Origin: Cyanobacterium sp. HL-69
Lineage (GTDB): Bacteria; Cyanobacteriota; Cyanobacteriia; Cyanobacteriales; Cyanobacteriaceae
NCBI GenBank assembly: GCA_002813895.1
Contig: CP024912.1
Span: forward strand, 1,674,001 to 1,738,000
Length of the DNA stretch: 64,000 nucleotides
Reading direction: 5' to 3'
Shown here: piece by piece, positions 1-9,934 of the stretch
Layout of the letters: the number at the start of each line of letters is the position of its first letter
Numbering within the stretch: the stretch's first letter is position 1
Notes under the pieces: model-generated
What the model was told of the DNA's origin: nothing
What the model saw: the letters and a program-made list of their open reading frames with translations, nothing else
The model's database searches: none
Made by a program: the position numbers and the translations under genes

Positions 1-874
1 TGGTAATAAAAGAAACTACACCGCCGATCGCATCGCTACCGTATAATGCAGAGGCTGGCCCTTTAATAATTTCTACCCTTTTGGTGGTTTCCATATTAAA
101 GTAATCTCTACCCCTACCCACATAATTATCAGGTACTCTGATACCATCAACTTGTAATAATACTCGGTTGCCGTCAATGCCTCGAATATTAAAATCTTGA
201 TTACCAAAACGATTTGATGCTCTGCCGACGGATACCCCAGGCTCATATCTAACCAAGTCTTGGATATTTTGAATTAGTTGTCTTTCTATTTGTTGGGAGT
301 CGATAATGGTAATGGAGTTGGCAGAATCAAGAAGTCTTCGGGCGGTTCGTGTGCCTGTTATGGTGATGGTAATGTCATCTTGGTTAAAAATGTTTTGTGC
401 GGTGTTTATTTGTCCTGTGGTTAGGCTCAAAACTAGGTTGTCGGGGGAGGGTACTATTTCACCGAACGGGGTTTGTTGAGTGCCTGTAACTACCATTCTA
501 ACGGTGTTATCATCAAGGGTGGTCAGGGTAATATTACCAATGTCTGAGCTAACGTCATTTACCTGAAATTGGTTGTCACCGTTAATGTTGAGGGTGGTAT
601 CAACAAAGTCAATGATTACTTGCTCTGATTCGTTCATAATTAGGGGAACGGGGCGGGTGCCGTCTTCGGTTTCGATGGTGATTTCGATTCCTGATGGTTG
701 GGGGTTGATTTGGATACCTGTAATGATGGTTTTGTTATCATTTTGGGCAACAATCAAGGGTTGCTGTTGATTTTTTATGGTTGTTTCTTGGGCTTCTACG
801 GGATTGCCTATGGTAAGAATTGTTAATGATAATAGGGTTGATTTTTTTATTATTTGTCGTCGGGTTTTGTTCAT
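1..874 (-). CDS. TonB-dependent siderophore receptor with AMIN domain (N-terminal part, runs off window)
   Basis: Reading the minus strand from the ATG at 874 gives an open frame to the window edge, about 291 codons, so only the N-terminus is present. It begins with a basic and then hydrophobic signal-like segment ending near VEAQE. An AMIN-like domain follows at about residues 45-120 (GIEITIETEDG, VIIDFVDTTL). The plug domain of outer-membrane TonB receptors comes next, with IRGIDGNRVLLQVDGIR and GPASALYGSDAIGGVV. AMIN fused to a TonB receptor is common in cyanobacterial ferric-siderophore receptors. It lies downstream of the FecE and FecCD genes on the same strand, which supports iron-siderophore import across the outer membrane. 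The exact substrate cannot be told. Confidence 0.88.
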   Translation of the reverse strand, partial: MNKTRRQIIKKSTLLSLTILTIGNPVEAQETTIKNQQQPLIVAQNDNKTIITGIQINPQPSGIEITIETEDGTRPVPLIMNESEQVIIDFVDTTLNINGDNQFQVNDVSSDIGNITLTTLDDNTVRMVVTGTQQTPFGEIVPSPDNLVLSLTTGQINTAQNIFNQDDITITITGTRTARRLLDSANSITIIDSQQIERQLIQNIQDLVRYEPGVSVGRASNRFGNQDFNIRGIDGNRVLLQVDGIRVPDNYVGRGRDYFNMETTKRVEIIKGPASALYGSDAIGGVVSFIT

Positions 875-931
875 TTTTTTGATGAGTTTTTATAAAGTTT
901 TCAAGTTTTATCGTTCTATTTTTTTTTAATA

Positions 932-961
932 GATCCCCCCTAACCCCCCTTAATAAGGGGA
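932..961. repeat. C-rich dispersed hairpin repeat
   Basis: A C-rich stretch is followed by a perfect hairpin at 946-960 (CCCCTT, loop AAT, AAGGGG). It lies between the ABC ATPase gene and the TonB receptor gene. C-rich repeats of this kind are frequent between cyanobacterial genes. It could modulate readthrough from the transporter genes into the receptor gene. Confidence 0.5.
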
Positions 962-1029
962 GAATGAGTGTTAGGTTTTTTAAATTTCTCAACTATGAAA
1001 GATTTTGACTCTCATGGTTTTGGTACTTA

Positions 1030-1848
1030 CTAGGAGGCAAGGGGATTAAGCCCCTTGTTAAAAGGGTTAGCGGCAACAGAGGTACTAAGGGGACAAATTT
1101 GTTTGCCGATGGGGGTATCAATAATGATGGTTTCTACGTCAAAAACGGCGGATATATTTTCGGGGGTTAAGACGGTGTCTATGTCGCCGATTTGATAGAT
1201 TTGTCCTTGTTTGAGGAGGCCAAGGCGATCGCTATAGCGCACCGCAAGGTTAATCTCGTGTAATACTGTTATGATGGTCAAACCTTGTCGATTTAACTGT
1301 TTCAATAGTTCTAATAGTTGCAGTTGATAATGAATATCAAGGTAGGTGGTAGGTTCATCGAGTAATAACACTTGGGGATTTTGGGCAAGGGCAAGGGCTA
1401 AAAAGGCTCTCTGTCTTTCCCCCCCTGATAATTGGCTGACGGGGCGATCGCCATAAGCCATTAATTCGGTTTCTTCGAGGGCTTGATATACCGCCTGTTG
1501 GTCTTCCCCTGTCAAATCCCACTGATACCATGATTGGTGAGGAGTACGCCCCAAACTGACCAATTGACGAACGGTTAAACCTTGGGGAATGGTTTGCTGT
1601 TGGGGTAAGATAGCGATTTTTTTGGCGACGGTTTGGGGAGGGAGGTTATGAATGTCTTTACTATCGAGTAAGATTTTTCCCTGACTAGGTTTGAGGATAC
1701 GACAGATGAGCTTGAGGAGGGTTGACTTTCCTGAGCCGTTAGCACCCACTAAACTAAGCCATTCTCCCCTTTCTAAATCGAGGTCAACGGATTTAATAAT
1801 CGCACTTTTACCGTAACCCCCATATAGGTTATAAGTATTTAAAGGCAT
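1030..1848 (-). CDS. Iron-siderophore ABC transporter ATP-binding protein (FecE/FhuC type)
   Basis: This 272-residue ATPase energises uptake of ferric siderophores, haem or cobalamin-type substrates through the inner membrane. Visible motifs are Walker A GANGSGKST (35-43), a Q-loop around LPQQQ (81-85), signature LSGGERQR (140-147), Walker B LLLDEPT (161-167) and the H-loop histidine in VLHEINLA. Length and motif order match the FecE/FhuC/BtuD group. The permease gene ends 14 bp upstream on the same strand and the TonB receptor gene follows, so the three probably form one uptake operon. No periplasmic binding-protein gene is seen; it may lie beyond the left edge. Confidence 0.93.
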   Translation of the reverse strand: MPLNTYNLYGGYGKSAIIKSVDLDLERGEWLSLVGANGSGKSTLLKLICRILKPSQGKILLDSKDIHNLPPQTVAKKIAILPQQQTIPQGLTVRQLVSLGRTPHQSWYQWDLTGEDQQAVYQALEETELMAYGDRPVSQLSGGERQRAFLALALAQNPQVLLLDEPTTYLDIHYQLQLLELLKQLNRQGLTIITVLHEINLAVRYSDRLGLLKQGQIYQIGDIDTVLTPENISAVFDVETIIIDTPIGKQICPLSTSVAANPFNKGLNPLAS

Positions 1849-1862
1849 GATTGATGATGATG

Positions 1863-2909
1863 TTAAAAAGAGCGTTTATACAGTAGCCAAACAAAAAGGG
1901 GCGAACCGATGAGGGCAGTAACAGCGCCCACGGGCAACTCCACCGCACCGATGCGAGAGAGTAAATCGGCCCAAGACAATACCATCGCCCCCCCTAATGC
2001 AGACATGGGTATCAAAAGGCGATAATCATTACTTTTGAACAAAAAGCGCATGGTATGGGGTACGAGTAAGCCCACAAAACCGATTAGTCCAGCGATGCTT
2101 ACAGCCCCCGCCGCCAAGAGAGTTGCAGTGCCACCGATGAGTAAGCGCGATCGCCCCAAGGGAATCCCCAAACCCACCGCCAAATCATCACCGAGGTTAA
2201 GGACATTGACAAAACGGGCTAATAAACAAGCAAAGGCGATCGCCACTATAATGTAAGGACTAGCAAGGCGTAACTCCGCCCAACCACGCCCATTAAGGCT
2301 ACCCACAATCCAATTAAGAGCCCTTTGAATCCTGCCATCATCCGAGAGTAACAGTAATGTAGTTTGTATCGCCCCAAACAGAGACGAAACCGCCACTCCT
2401 CCCAAAATTAAACGCTCTACGCCGATACCATTTCCCGTCCTTGCCAAGGAATAAACCAAAGCAGTGGTCAACACCGCCCCTAACCAAGAAGCAAGGGGAA
2501 TCATGTACAGAAAAACATTGAAGGTGATTAACACCACCACCACCAACCCCGCCCCAGCGGAAATTCCCAGTAAAAAAGGAGTTGCCAAAGCATTACGTAA
2601 CATCCCCTGTAACAACGCCCCAGAAGTACCTAAAGCCGCCCCCACCACAAAAGCAGCCAATATACGAGGTAATCTTAAATCCCAAATGATTACTTGATTA
2701 ATTTCTTCCCCTTGATGTCTGAGGGCTTGATAGATTTCTGTAAACGTAAGAGAAACTGAACCAGATGATAAAGAAATAAAAAAAGTTAACAGTAGAGCCA
2801 CACAAATAAATATAATTATCAATTGTGTTTTTTTACTATTGTTCTGATTTTTTAAATTTTTTAATGAACGGCTAGTTTCAACAGGTCTCATTTCTGTATC
2901 AACAGTCAT
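1863..2909 (-). CDS. FecCD-family iron-siderophore ABC transporter permease
   Basis: A 348-residue membrane protein of the FecCD/BtuC family, normally with about ten transmembrane helices. After a basic cytoplasmic N-terminus, hydrophobic segments run through the protein. Family-typical stretches include DLRLPRILAAFVVGAALGTSGALLQG near the start, GGVAVSSLFGA in the middle, and GLIGFVGLLVPH near residue 280. It is the first gene of the minus-strand uptake operon and would dimerise in the inner membrane with the ATPase encoded just downstream. A possible Fur site lies about 115-135 bp upstream of its start. Confidence 0.93.
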   Translation of the reverse strand: MTVDTEMRPVETSRSLKNLKNQNNSKKTQLIIIFICVALLLTFFISLSSGSVSLTFTEIYQALRHQGEEINQVIIWDLRLPRILAAFVVGAALGTSGALLQGMLRNALATPFLLGISAGAGLVVVVLITFNVFLYMIPLASWLGAVLTTALVYSLARTGNGIGVERLILGGVAVSSLFGAIQTTLLLLSDDGRIQRALNWIVGSLNGRGWAELRLASPYIIVAIAFACLLARFVNVLNLGDDLAVGLGIPLGRSRLLIGGTATLLAAGAVSIAGLIGFVGLLVPHTMRFLFKSNDYRLLIPMSALGGAMVLSWADLLSRIGAVELPVGAVTALIGSPLFVWLLYKRSF

Positions 2910-3023
2910 GGCAAATTACTGCACTTACTATTATTAAAGGATTATGTAAAAACATAGCATAGGTTTATTGTCACAAACGCTATTAATTTCTTTTCTCATT
3001 TATAACCAATCCTGAAAATTATT

Positions 3024-3042
3024 GCAAATAATAATCAATTGA
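3024..3042. promoter_or_regulatory. Possible Fur box upstream of the siderophore uptake operon
   Basis: The 19 bp at 3024-3042 match the classical Fur consensus GATAATGATAATCATTATC at about 12 of 19 positions, including the central AATAATC core. It lies in the divergent intergenic region between the FecCD permease gene and ychF. Iron-repressed control of the uptake genes would fit the neighbours. The match is only moderate in an AT-rich region, so this is a suggestion. Confidence 0.35.
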
Positions 3043-3176
3043 TATAATAGTCAAATGAGAATAATATATAACAGTTTCATGATGCAGTGAGTCCATCACC
3101 CCATATTTAGTCAATAGTTGATTAATCGATCGCCCTTAGCAGATAATGAATTATTGATCAGTAAAAGAGAAATTAT

Positions 3177-4271
3177 ATGTTAAGAGCAGGAATCGTCGGA
3201 CTTCCCAACGTAGGAAAATCAACCTTATTTAATGCCGTAGTAGCCAATGCCAAAGCCGATGCGGCGAACTTCCCCTTTTGTACCATCGAGCCTAATGTGG
3301 GAGTTGTAGCTGTACCTGATGGGCGTTTAGATGTACTCGCAAAAATATCTAACTCCGCCAAAGTAGTACCTACCCGTATGGAATTTGTGGACATCGCTGG
3401 GTTAGTAAAAGGTGCTAGTAAAGGGGAAGGGTTAGGTAATCAATTCCTTGCTAATATCAGAGAAGTAGATGCCATTATCCATGTGGTCAGATGTTTTGAT
3501 AGTGATGATATTATCCATGTTTCTGGGTCAGTAGATCCAGTGCGTGACATGGAAGTTATCAATTTAGAGTTATCCCTCGCTGATTTAACTCAAGTTGAGC
3601 GCCGAGTAGAAAGACTCAAAAAACAAGCCAAAAGCAACAATAAAGAAGCAGTGGCAGAAATGGAAATATTAGAAAAAATCTTACCCATTCTCAACGAAGG
3701 TAAGGCCGTTAGGGAATTAGAATTTACCCCCGAAGAGGAAGAAATTATCAAGCCCCTTGGTTTGTTAACCTCAAAACCCGTTATCTATGCAGCTAATGTC
3801 AGTGATGAAGATTTAGCCACAGGTAATCAATGGGTAGAAGGAGTGAAAGCAGAGGCTACCAAACAAAATGCCATGGTTGTCATCGTTTCTGCGCAAGTAG
3901 AATCGGAGTTGGTGGAATTAGGGCCAGAGGAAAAGGCGGAATTTTTGGAATCTTTGGGGGTTGAAGAAGGGGGTTTACAGTCTTTGATTAGGGCTACTTA
4001 TGAATTACTCGGATTACGCACCTATCTCACCACTGGGGAAACGGAAACTAGGGCATGGACTATTATTGCGGGAATGAAAGCCCCCCAAGCGGCGGGGGTA
4101 ATCCATTCTGATTTTGAAAGGGGTTTTATCCGTGCTGAAACCGTTGCCTATAATGATTTGGTTAGTTGTGGCAGTATGGGGGCAGCCAAGGAAAAGGGTT
4201 TGGTTAGGGCTGAAGGTAAGGAATATGTAGTGCAAGAAGGAGATGTATTATTATTCCGTTTTAATGTTTAA
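3177..4271 (+). CDS. ychF: Redox-regulated ATPase YchF (Obg-like)
   Basis: A full-length 364-residue YchF/OLA1, a universally conserved P-loop protein that prefers ATP and associates with ribosomes. G1 is GLPNVGKS (8-15) and the G3 region is DIAGLVKGASKGEGLGNQFL. The G4 position reads YAANVSDED rather than a GTPase NKxD, as expected for YchF. The C-terminus carries the TGS-like domain (AWTIIAGMKAPQAAGVIHSDFERGF) and ends FRFNV. It is transcribed alone, divergent from the iron-uptake genes. Confidence 0.96.
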   Translation: MLRAGIVGLPNVGKSTLFNAVVANAKADAANFPFCTIEPNVGVVAVPDGRLDVLAKISNSAKVVPTRMEFVDIAGLVKGASKGEGLGNQFLANIREVDAIIHVVRCFDSDDIIHVSGSVDPVRDMEVINLELSLADLTQVERRVERLKKQAKSNNKEAVAEMEILEKILPILNEGKAVRELEFTPEEEEIIKPLGLLTSKPVIYAANVSDEDLATGNQWVEGVKAEATKQNAMVVIVSAQVESELVELGPEEKAEFLESLGVEEGGLQSLIRATYELLGLRTYLTTGETETRAWTIIAGMKAPQAAGVIHSDFERGFIRAETVAYNDLVSCGSMGAAKEKGLVRAEGKEYVVQEGDVLLFRFNV

Positions 4272-4766
4272 TTTTCTCTCAAACTATTACTTTTTAACAT
4301 TTTTAAAATAGTTATATTTTTATTTTATGGGTAGGGGCGATCGCCCTTACTTTTTTATTATCAATAACAATAGCAACATAATTTTTAATTATTTTTATCT
4401 ATTTACTATTATCCTATACTTAGTCTAGTTGAGTATAAATAATACATAAATGACTAAAAAATATGAAATTGCTTTAACAGGACTTTTAAATAATATTTTT
4501 TGTTATTTCTTTTATTTTATCTTTAAAAAACTTAAATATTGTGATGATAAACAAATACTATTTATCACCGATGACTATAAAAAATAAGAGAAAATCAATA
4601 TTGTGATTACATTTATTAACTAATATAAAAATAACTTATTTAAAAGGTAAAGACAAAACAAAGTTGAGGTAGGGTAAAACGTACAAAAATTAGTAGTAAA
4701 CATATTGATAATTAAAAATATATAAGTCATAATATCTTTTACAACATTAAGAACAAGTTAAGACAA
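4272..4766. other. Intergenic region, 495 bp, no gene seen
   Basis: AT-rich DNA between ychF and the repeat-bearing lipoprotein gene. A HIP1 site embedded in GGGCGATCGCCC near 4336 makes a short palindrome 3' of ychF. I see no convincing ORF or structured RNA in the remainder. Confidence 0.6.
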
Positions 4767-5288
4767 ATGAAAAACAACCGTATTTGGACATTACTAATGA
4801 TTTTGTTATTGGGTGGTGCTTCTGTATCCCTCGCCGCCTGTGGAGATAACACCGAAGTAACTCCTCCTCCTTTAGGGGAAACCGAAGAAACTGAGGAAAC
4901 TGAAACTGACGGAATGGAAACCGAAGAAACTGAGGAAACTGAAACTGACGGAATGGAAACCGAAGAAACTGAGGAAACTGAAACCGACGGAATGGAAACC
5001 GAAGAAACTGAGGAAACTGAAACCGAAGAAGGTGGACAACAGTGATTATGGTTAGTCAAGGATTTACAAACTGGTGATTTAATGTGTTATGCCACCTTAC
5101 AAAACCCTGAAGGTAATGAAATTTATAAAGGAGCGAGTTTTGAAATTTGTGCAGATTCGCAAATCTATATAAATCAAACCGTTAGGCTAAGTTATGAAGT
5201 GGTAAATATCAACGATTGTGAATCTATTGAACCCTGCGGGAAAACTCGTCAAGAGGAAATTATCACAGGGATGGAAATTATTCCATAA
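4767..5288 (+). pseudogene. Repeat-containing lipoprotein gene split by an in-frame TGA
   Basis: The first ORF (4767-5045, 92 aa) has a lipoprotein signal peptide with lipobox LAAC at the mature Cys, then an acidic Thr/Glu repeat stalk, and stops at TGA 5043-5045. The same frame continues without another stop for 80 codons to TAA at 5286-5288. It encodes a cysteine-containing domain (GDLMCYATLQNPEGNE, GASFEICAD, INDCESIEPCGKT). An ATG at 5082 could restart translation, but no good ribosome site is apparent and the domain seems to begin upstream, near LWLVKDLQTGDLMCY. The likely ancestor is one 173-codon secreted lipoprotein with a nonsense change, for example TGG to TGA. Readthrough or a sequencing error is also possible. 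I do not recognise the function. Confidence 0.6.
4878..5024 (+). repeat. 39-bp in-frame tandem repeat, about 3.8 copies
   Basis: Three full copies (4878-4916, 4917-4955, 4956-4994) and a partial fourth encode the 13-residue unit ETEETEETETDGM. Copies differ only by an ACT/ACC synonymous change, so the array is recent or homogenised. It forms an acidic, probably unstructured stalk after the lipid anchor. Copy number could vary by slippage in 13-residue steps without changing frame. Confidence 0.9.
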
Positions 5289-5548
5289 TGGTTACTAATT
5301 AACCATTTCACTCATTTTGAATTTTTGGTGTCAGGAGTTGGGGGAGAAGGAAAAAGTTTATTTTCATCAAGATAAATTTGATTACTTTTACCCGAACTTT
5401 TTTTGTGGAAATTAATAATAGATAATCAATCACCTAACACCCATTATCCATTGCCCATTTTCCCACCTCCCCAGACGACTTGTTTAACACCTCCAAAGTA
5501 GTTAATAATAGGAGATTAGGTTATTAGAAAAAATTTATATTTTAAACA

Positions 5549-7981
5549 ATGCGTATCTCTTTCAAGTGGTTACAAGAATTAGTCGATATTAATATTTCCC
5601 CCGAAGAATTAGCTAAAACCCTCACCATTGCAGGTTTTGAAGTTGAAGACATAGAAGATAGACGCACTTGGGCTGATGGGGTGGTTGTCGGTAAAGTGTT
5701 AGAGTGCGATCGCCACCCAAACGCTGATAAACTAAGTTTATGTCAAATCGACATTGGCGAAGAAACCCCCTCCCAAATCGTCTGCGGTGCGCCCAACATA
5801 AGAAAAGATATATATGTGGCGATCGCCACCCTTGGTACATATTTACCCAACGTAGATTTAAAAATCAAACCAGCCAAACTCAGAGGAGTAGAAAGTAAAG
5901 GTATGGTTTGCTCATTAGCTGAATTAGGATTAAGCAAAGAAAGCGAAGGTATCAAAATCCTTGAAGGAGACTTAACCCTAGGGCAAGACGTGCGCCCCCT
6001 ATTGGGGTTAGATGATGTCATCCTCGACATTACCGCCACCGCCAACCGTGCCGATGCCCTCAGTATGGTAGGTATCGCCAGAGAAGTAGCCGCCCTCACA
6101 GGAGGAGAATTAAAACTGCCCACCACCGAAACTACCACTTCCATTAATCAGACAGATAACCTCACCCTCGATATTCAAGAAACCTCCGCCTGTCCAGCCT
6201 ATATTGGTACAGTCATAGAAAACGTTAAAATTGCCCCTTCCCCCCAATGGTTGCAATGGAGATTAGAAGCATCGGGAGTGCGCCCCATCAATAACGTAGT
6301 TGACGTAACCAACTATATACTATTGGAATGGGGGCAACCCTTACACGCCTTTGACAGGGAAAAACTAACCCAAATTACCAACAGCCAAACCTTAAATATT
6401 GGGGTGCGCTTTGCCCAAGAAAACGAAACCCTCACCACCCTTGACGGACAAAAAAGACAACTCAAAGAGCAAAACCTACTCATCACCGCCAACAATCATC
6501 CCATCGCCCTAGCAGGAGTCATTGGAGGCGAAGAAAGCGAAGTAGATGACAATACCCAAAATATTATCCTAGAAGCAGCCCTTTTCGAACCTGTGCCAAT
6601 CCGCAGAAGTGCCAGAAGTCAATCCATCCGCACTGAAGCCTCCACCCGTTATGAAAGGGGAGTTAACCAAGTACAACTAGAAAAAGCCCTTCACCACGCC
6701 GTAACCCTTATTACTGAGTTAGCCCAAGGTAATCCTACCGCCCAAGCTACTGCTGATAATCGTCGAGGAGACTTTACCAACACCATCCAACTCAGACTTG
6801 AGCGTTTACACCAAGTATTAGGAAAAGTCATTGACGGGGAAGGTTTAACCGACGTTGCGCCCCAAGACGTGGAAAGAATTTTAACCGACTTAGGTTGTCA
6901 GTTGAAAGTAGAAATAGAAAAACCCTTAACATGGCTTGTTACCGTGCCACCTTACCGATACCGTGACTTGGAAAGGGAAATCGATTTAATTGAAGAAGTC
7001 GCAAGGTTATATGGTTATGATCGTTTTACCGATACCTTACCCCCTCAATCTCAAGTGGGTTATTTATCCTCAGAGGTGACAATTCAGCGCCAAATTAGCT
7101 CCGCATTAAGGGGTTTAGGCTTAACAGAATTGGTGCAATATTCCCTCGTCAGCCCCGAAAAAGCCCAAATCAAAATCGCCAATCCTCTTTTTAGTGAATA
7201 TTCCGCCCTCCGTAGCAACCTCATGGACGGCTTAATCAATGCCTTTGAATACAATCTTGCCCAAGGAAATGGTTATTTAAACGCCTTTGAAATTGGACGA
7301 GTTTTTTGGCTTGAAAATGATAATCGGTGTGAAGGGGACGCTCTCGGAGGCATCCTCGGTGGTGATTTATATAGGGATGGTATTTGGGTAAATAGTGGCA
7401 AACCGAAACCCCTATCATGGTACGAAGCCAAGGGAATTTTAGACAGTTTATTTAACAGCCTCAAAGCCCCCATCACCTATCAAGCGGAATCTGATGATGA
7501 GCGTTTGCACCCTGGGCGCACCGCTGGTTTATGGTTACATAAAACTAAAATTGGGGTATTTGGGCAACTTCATCCTCAACTAAGGCAGGACAAAGATTTA
7601 CCTGATAGTGTTTATGTTTTTGAGTTAAAACTTGCTCCTTTGATGGACTATATTAGCCAACGATATTTACAAGTGCCTACTTTTAAGGCTTATTCTACTT
7701 ATCCTAGTGTGGAGCGTGATTTGGCCTTCTTTGCCCCTATGGATTTAACGGTGGCAGAAATTACCAACGCTATGCGCAAGGCAGGGGGTAAAACTCTGGT
7801 GGATGTGAAGTTGTTTGATGAGTATAGGGGGGAAAGTGTGGAGGAAGGTAAGCGCAGTTTGGCGTTTAGTCTGGTTTATAAGTCTCCTGATGGTACTTTG
7901 AAGGATAGTGATGTTGATCCTATTCATAACAAGGTTAGAGATAAGTTAGCGAAGCAATTCCCTGTGGAGTTACGCAGTTAG
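5549..7981 (+). CDS. pheT: Phenylalanyl-tRNA synthetase beta subunit
   Basis: At 810 residues this is the usual bacterial PheT length. It charges tRNA-Phe as an alpha2-beta2 enzyme with PheS, whose gene is not in this window. The N-terminus [14 protein letters not shown], the tRNA-binding/EMAP-like domain ([26 protein letters not shown]), B3/B4 ([16 protein letters not shown]) and B5 ([14 protein letters not shown]) are visible. The C-terminal ferredoxin-fold anticodon-binding domain begins near [16 protein letters not shown]. The gene is convergent with chlI, and a palindromic hairpin lies 62 bp after its stop. Confidence 0.97.
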   Translation: MRISFKWLQELVDINISPEELAKTLTIAGFEVEDIEDRRTWADGVVVGKVLECDRHPNADKLSLCQIDIGEETPSQIVCGAPNIRKDIYVAIATLGTYLPNVDLKIKPAKLRGVESKGMVCSLAELGLSKESEGIKILEGDLTLGQDVRPLLGLDDVILDITATANRADALSMVGIAREVAALTGGELKLPTTETTTSINQTDNLTLDIQETSACPAYIGTVIENVKIAPSPQWLQWRLEASGVRPINNVVDVTNYILLEWGQPLHAFDREKLTQITNSQTLNIGVRFAQENETLTTLDGQKRQLKEQNLLITANNHPIALAGVIGGEESEVDDNTQNIILEAALFEPVPIRRSARSQSIRTEASTRYERGVNQVQLEKALHHAVTLITELAQGNPTAQATADNRRGDFTNTIQLRLERLHQVLGKVIDGEGLTDVAPQDVERILTDLGCQLKVEIEKPLTWLVTVPPYRYRDLEREIDLIEEVARLYGYDRFTDTLPPQSQVGYLSSEVTIQRQISSALRGLGLTELVQYSLVSPEKAQIKIANPLFSEYSALRSNLMDGLINAFEYNLAQGNGYLNAFEIGRVFWLENDNRCEGDALGGILGGDLYRDGIWVNSGKPKPLSWYEAKGILDSLFNSLKAPITYQAESDDERLHPGRTAGLWLHKTKIGVFGQLHPQLRQDKDLPDSVYVFELKLAPLMDYISQRYLQVPTFKAYSTYPSVERDLAFFAPMDLTVAEITNAMRKAGGKTLVDVKLFDEYRGESVEEGKRSLAFSLVYKSPDGTLKDSDVDPIHNKVRDKLAKQFPVELRS

Positions 7982-8042
7982 TTTTCTTTTTACTAAGGAA
8001 AGTAGTTGGTTTCGTTACTTTAACTTTCTCAAAAATTTTTAA

Positions 8043-8059
8043 GGTGGGTAATGCCCACC
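8043..8059. repeat. GGTGGGC-type palindromic repeat, copy 1
   Basis: GGTGGGTAATGCCCACC forms a seven-base-pair stem with a three-base loop and one G-T wobble. It lies 62 bp after pheT, between convergent pheT and chlI. The same hairpin recurs at 14665, 25151 and 59738, each time just 3' of a gene, so it may end or protect transcripts. Confidence 0.8.
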
Positions 8060-8131
8060 CTACTAATTATTCATTATTGAAAATGGTTTTTTGTCTCCCC
8101 AATGGAAAGTTGAGGAGGCTTTTTTTATGGT

Positions 8132-9205
8132 TTATTCAACTTCTAAACCGAAAATACGATCAACGGCTTTTTCTACTTTGTAGCCAGAATCAATGGATTC
8201 TAAGGGATCTTTACGTAAACGATGGCGCAGACATAGGGGCATTACACGGCGGATGTCATCTACAGTTACTTCGGTACGTCCTTCAAAAGCGGCGATCGCC
8301 TTTGCTGCCCTATTAGTAACAATGTCTCCCCGTAAACCATCTACATCTAATTCAGAACAAATTTCCGATACTTTTACTCTGATTTCATAATCGATGGTGA
8401 GTTGGGGTAACAGATTTTGAGCATCAACTAACTTTTGTTGTAAAGCCTTTTGATCATCATCATACTTCGCCAAGAAACCTTGAGGATCTTGATCAAATTC
8501 CCCTCTTTGTTCTACAATTTGTACACGAAGGTCTGGATCTTTTACAGTACGAATTTCAGCGTGCATCCCAAAACGATCTAACAATTGAGGACGTAATTCT
8601 CCTTCTTCGGGGTTTCCAGAACCAACCAACACAAAACGGGCGGGGTGACGGATAGAAATACCTTCTCTTTCCACGGTATTCCAACCACTGGCGGCGGAGT
8701 CAAGGAGTACGTCCACTAAGTGATCATCAAGTAAGTTTACCTCATCCACGTAGAGGATACCACGGTTAGCCTTAGCCAAAAGTCCTGGTTCAAAGGCTTT
8801 TACCCCTTCAGAAAGGGCTTTTTCGATGTCGATAGTACCACACACACGATCTTCGGTAGCCCCCAAGGGTAAGTCAATCATAGGCACTTTTTTCTGAACA
8901 GTATCAATTTGTTGATTTTGTTCTAATTTTTCTCTCAACTCCTCTCCCATCATTTCCATGTCTTCAGGATCTGAGTTAAAGGGATCTCCTGCTACCACAG
9001 CAATTTCGGGTAAAAGGTCGGCTAATGCCCTGATAGTGGTGGATTTGCCTGTGCCGCGATCGCCCATAATCATGACCCCACCAATTTTAGGATCGATAAC
9101 ATTGAGCAACAAAGCCAATTTCATCTGCTCTTGTCCGACAATGGCAGTAAAAGGAAATACTAATCTACGATTTTTTTTAGGGGGTGCTTGTAAGGTGGTT
9201 GTCAT
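8132..9205 (-). CDS. chlI: Magnesium chelatase ATPase subunit I
   Basis: A 357-residue AAA+ ATPase. With ChlD and ChlH it drives ATP-dependent insertion of Mg2+ into protoporphyrin IX, the first committed step to chlorophyll. Motifs are Walker A GDRGTGKS (48-55), Walker [28 protein letters not shown], sensor-type [25 protein letters not shown], and [13 protein letters not shown] near the C-terminus. Length and sequence match cyanobacterial ChlI. It is monocistronic here and convergent with pheT. Confidence 0.97.
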   Translation of the reverse strand: MTTTLQAPPKKNRRLVFPFTAIVGQEQMKLALLLNVIDPKIGGVMIMGDRGTGKSTTIRALADLLPEIAVVAGDPFNSDPEDMEMMGEELREKLEQNQQIDTVQKKVPMIDLPLGATEDRVCGTIDIEKALSEGVKAFEPGLLAKANRGILYVDEVNLLDDHLVDVLLDSAASGWNTVEREGISIRHPARFVLVGSGNPEEGELRPQLLDRFGMHAEIRTVKDPDLRVQIVEQRGEFDQDPQGFLAKYDDDQKALQQKLVDAQNLLPQLTIDYEIRVKVSEICSELDVDGLRGDIVTNRAAKAIAAFEGRTEVTVDDIRRVMPLCLRHRLRKDPLESIDSGYKVEKAVDRIFGLEVE

Positions 9206-9553
9206 AGGTTATTAAATTTTATTATTGAGATACTCTAATTTTTATGTATGTAATTTAAGGATAACCTTTCTATGGTATGTGTTTGTTAGATCCGAGTCAA
9301 GAATTAATTACCTCTTAGAATTCAAATCTTAAATCTTAAGTATCATATTTGTGGAGAATACATAAATATACCTTAGAATTTGGCTACCAATTAAGTTGTG
9401 CTGACTAAATCTTAGGGGCTTAAACTGTTGTTGAAAAATACTATTATCAATTATTCACTCTCAATTATCAATTACTTAAACTGCTCTTAACGTTAAATAA
9501 ACTAAGATCCTGACATAATAAAGTTTGACTAATACAAACTAATAAAAAATACC
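9206..9553. other. Divergent intergenic region, 348 bp, no gene seen
   Basis: AT-rich spacer between divergent chlI and the cNMP-fold gene. It must hold both promoters, but I could not place convincing -35/-10 pairs. Degenerate TTATCAATTA-type words occur at about 9445-9475, a filler common in this window. Confidence 0.5.
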
Positions 9554-9925
9554 ATGTTAGAACCAGGAGATCTCGCCAATCTTTTTTTTGAACACTTAGA
9601 AGTTAAAATCATTCCCGCAGGGAGCGTCATTTTTAACGTAGAAGATAAAGGCTCGGTAATGTATGCCCTTTTGAAAGGCGAAGTAAATTTAATAGTCCAT
9701 GACAAAGTAGTGGAAACCATTTTTGAACATGATGTTTTTGGACAGGGGGCATTGGTACAACCTGAGCATACTAGGGCTTCCACGGCTGTAGCCCATACTG
9801 AATGTCAAATTGCCGAGTTAGATAGAGAAAAATTTGTCTTTCTGGTACAAGAAACTCCTTTCTTTGCCCTAGAAGTAATTCGCAGTCTTTCCACTCGTCT
9901 GCGTAAAATAAAAGGTGAAGTTTAG
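9554..9925 (+). CDS. Single-domain cyclic-nucleotide-binding-fold protein
   Basis: A 123-residue protein made of one CAP/CNB-like beta-roll with no helix-turn-helix and no kinase or channel domain. The phosphate-binding cassette reads FGQGALVQPEHTRASTAVA. The Glu usually seen in FGE is a Gln here, although the Arg that contacts phosphate in the family appears to be kept, so binding of cAMP or cGMP is uncertain. The next gene, ackA, starts 9 bp after its stop, so the two are probably co-transcribed. It may sense a ligand or act as a protein-interaction partner connected with acetate metabolism. That link is inference. Confidence 0.82.
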   Translation: MLEPGDLANLFFEHLEVKIIPAGSVIFNVEDKGSVMYALLKGEVNLIVHDKVVETIFEHDVFGQGALVQPEHTRASTAVAHTECQIAELDREKFVFLVQETPFFALEVIRSLSTRLRKIKGEV

Positions 9926-9934
9926 GTTTTAGTT

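Noticed and set aside
738-992. 84-codon minus-strand ORF between the ABC ATPase and the TonB receptor
   Set aside because: It overlaps the start of the TonB receptor in another frame, and its first half is the translation of the C-rich hairpin repeat.
4739-5059. 106-codon antisense ORF with Ser/Val repeats
   Set aside because: It is the complement of the 39-bp repeat in the lipoprotein gene; the lipoprotein frame has a proper signal peptide and lipobox.
5082-5288. 68-codon ORF as an independent gene
   Set aside because: It is in frame with the lipoprotein upstream, lacks a clear ribosome site, and its domain seems to begin before the ATG, so it is treated as part of the split gene.
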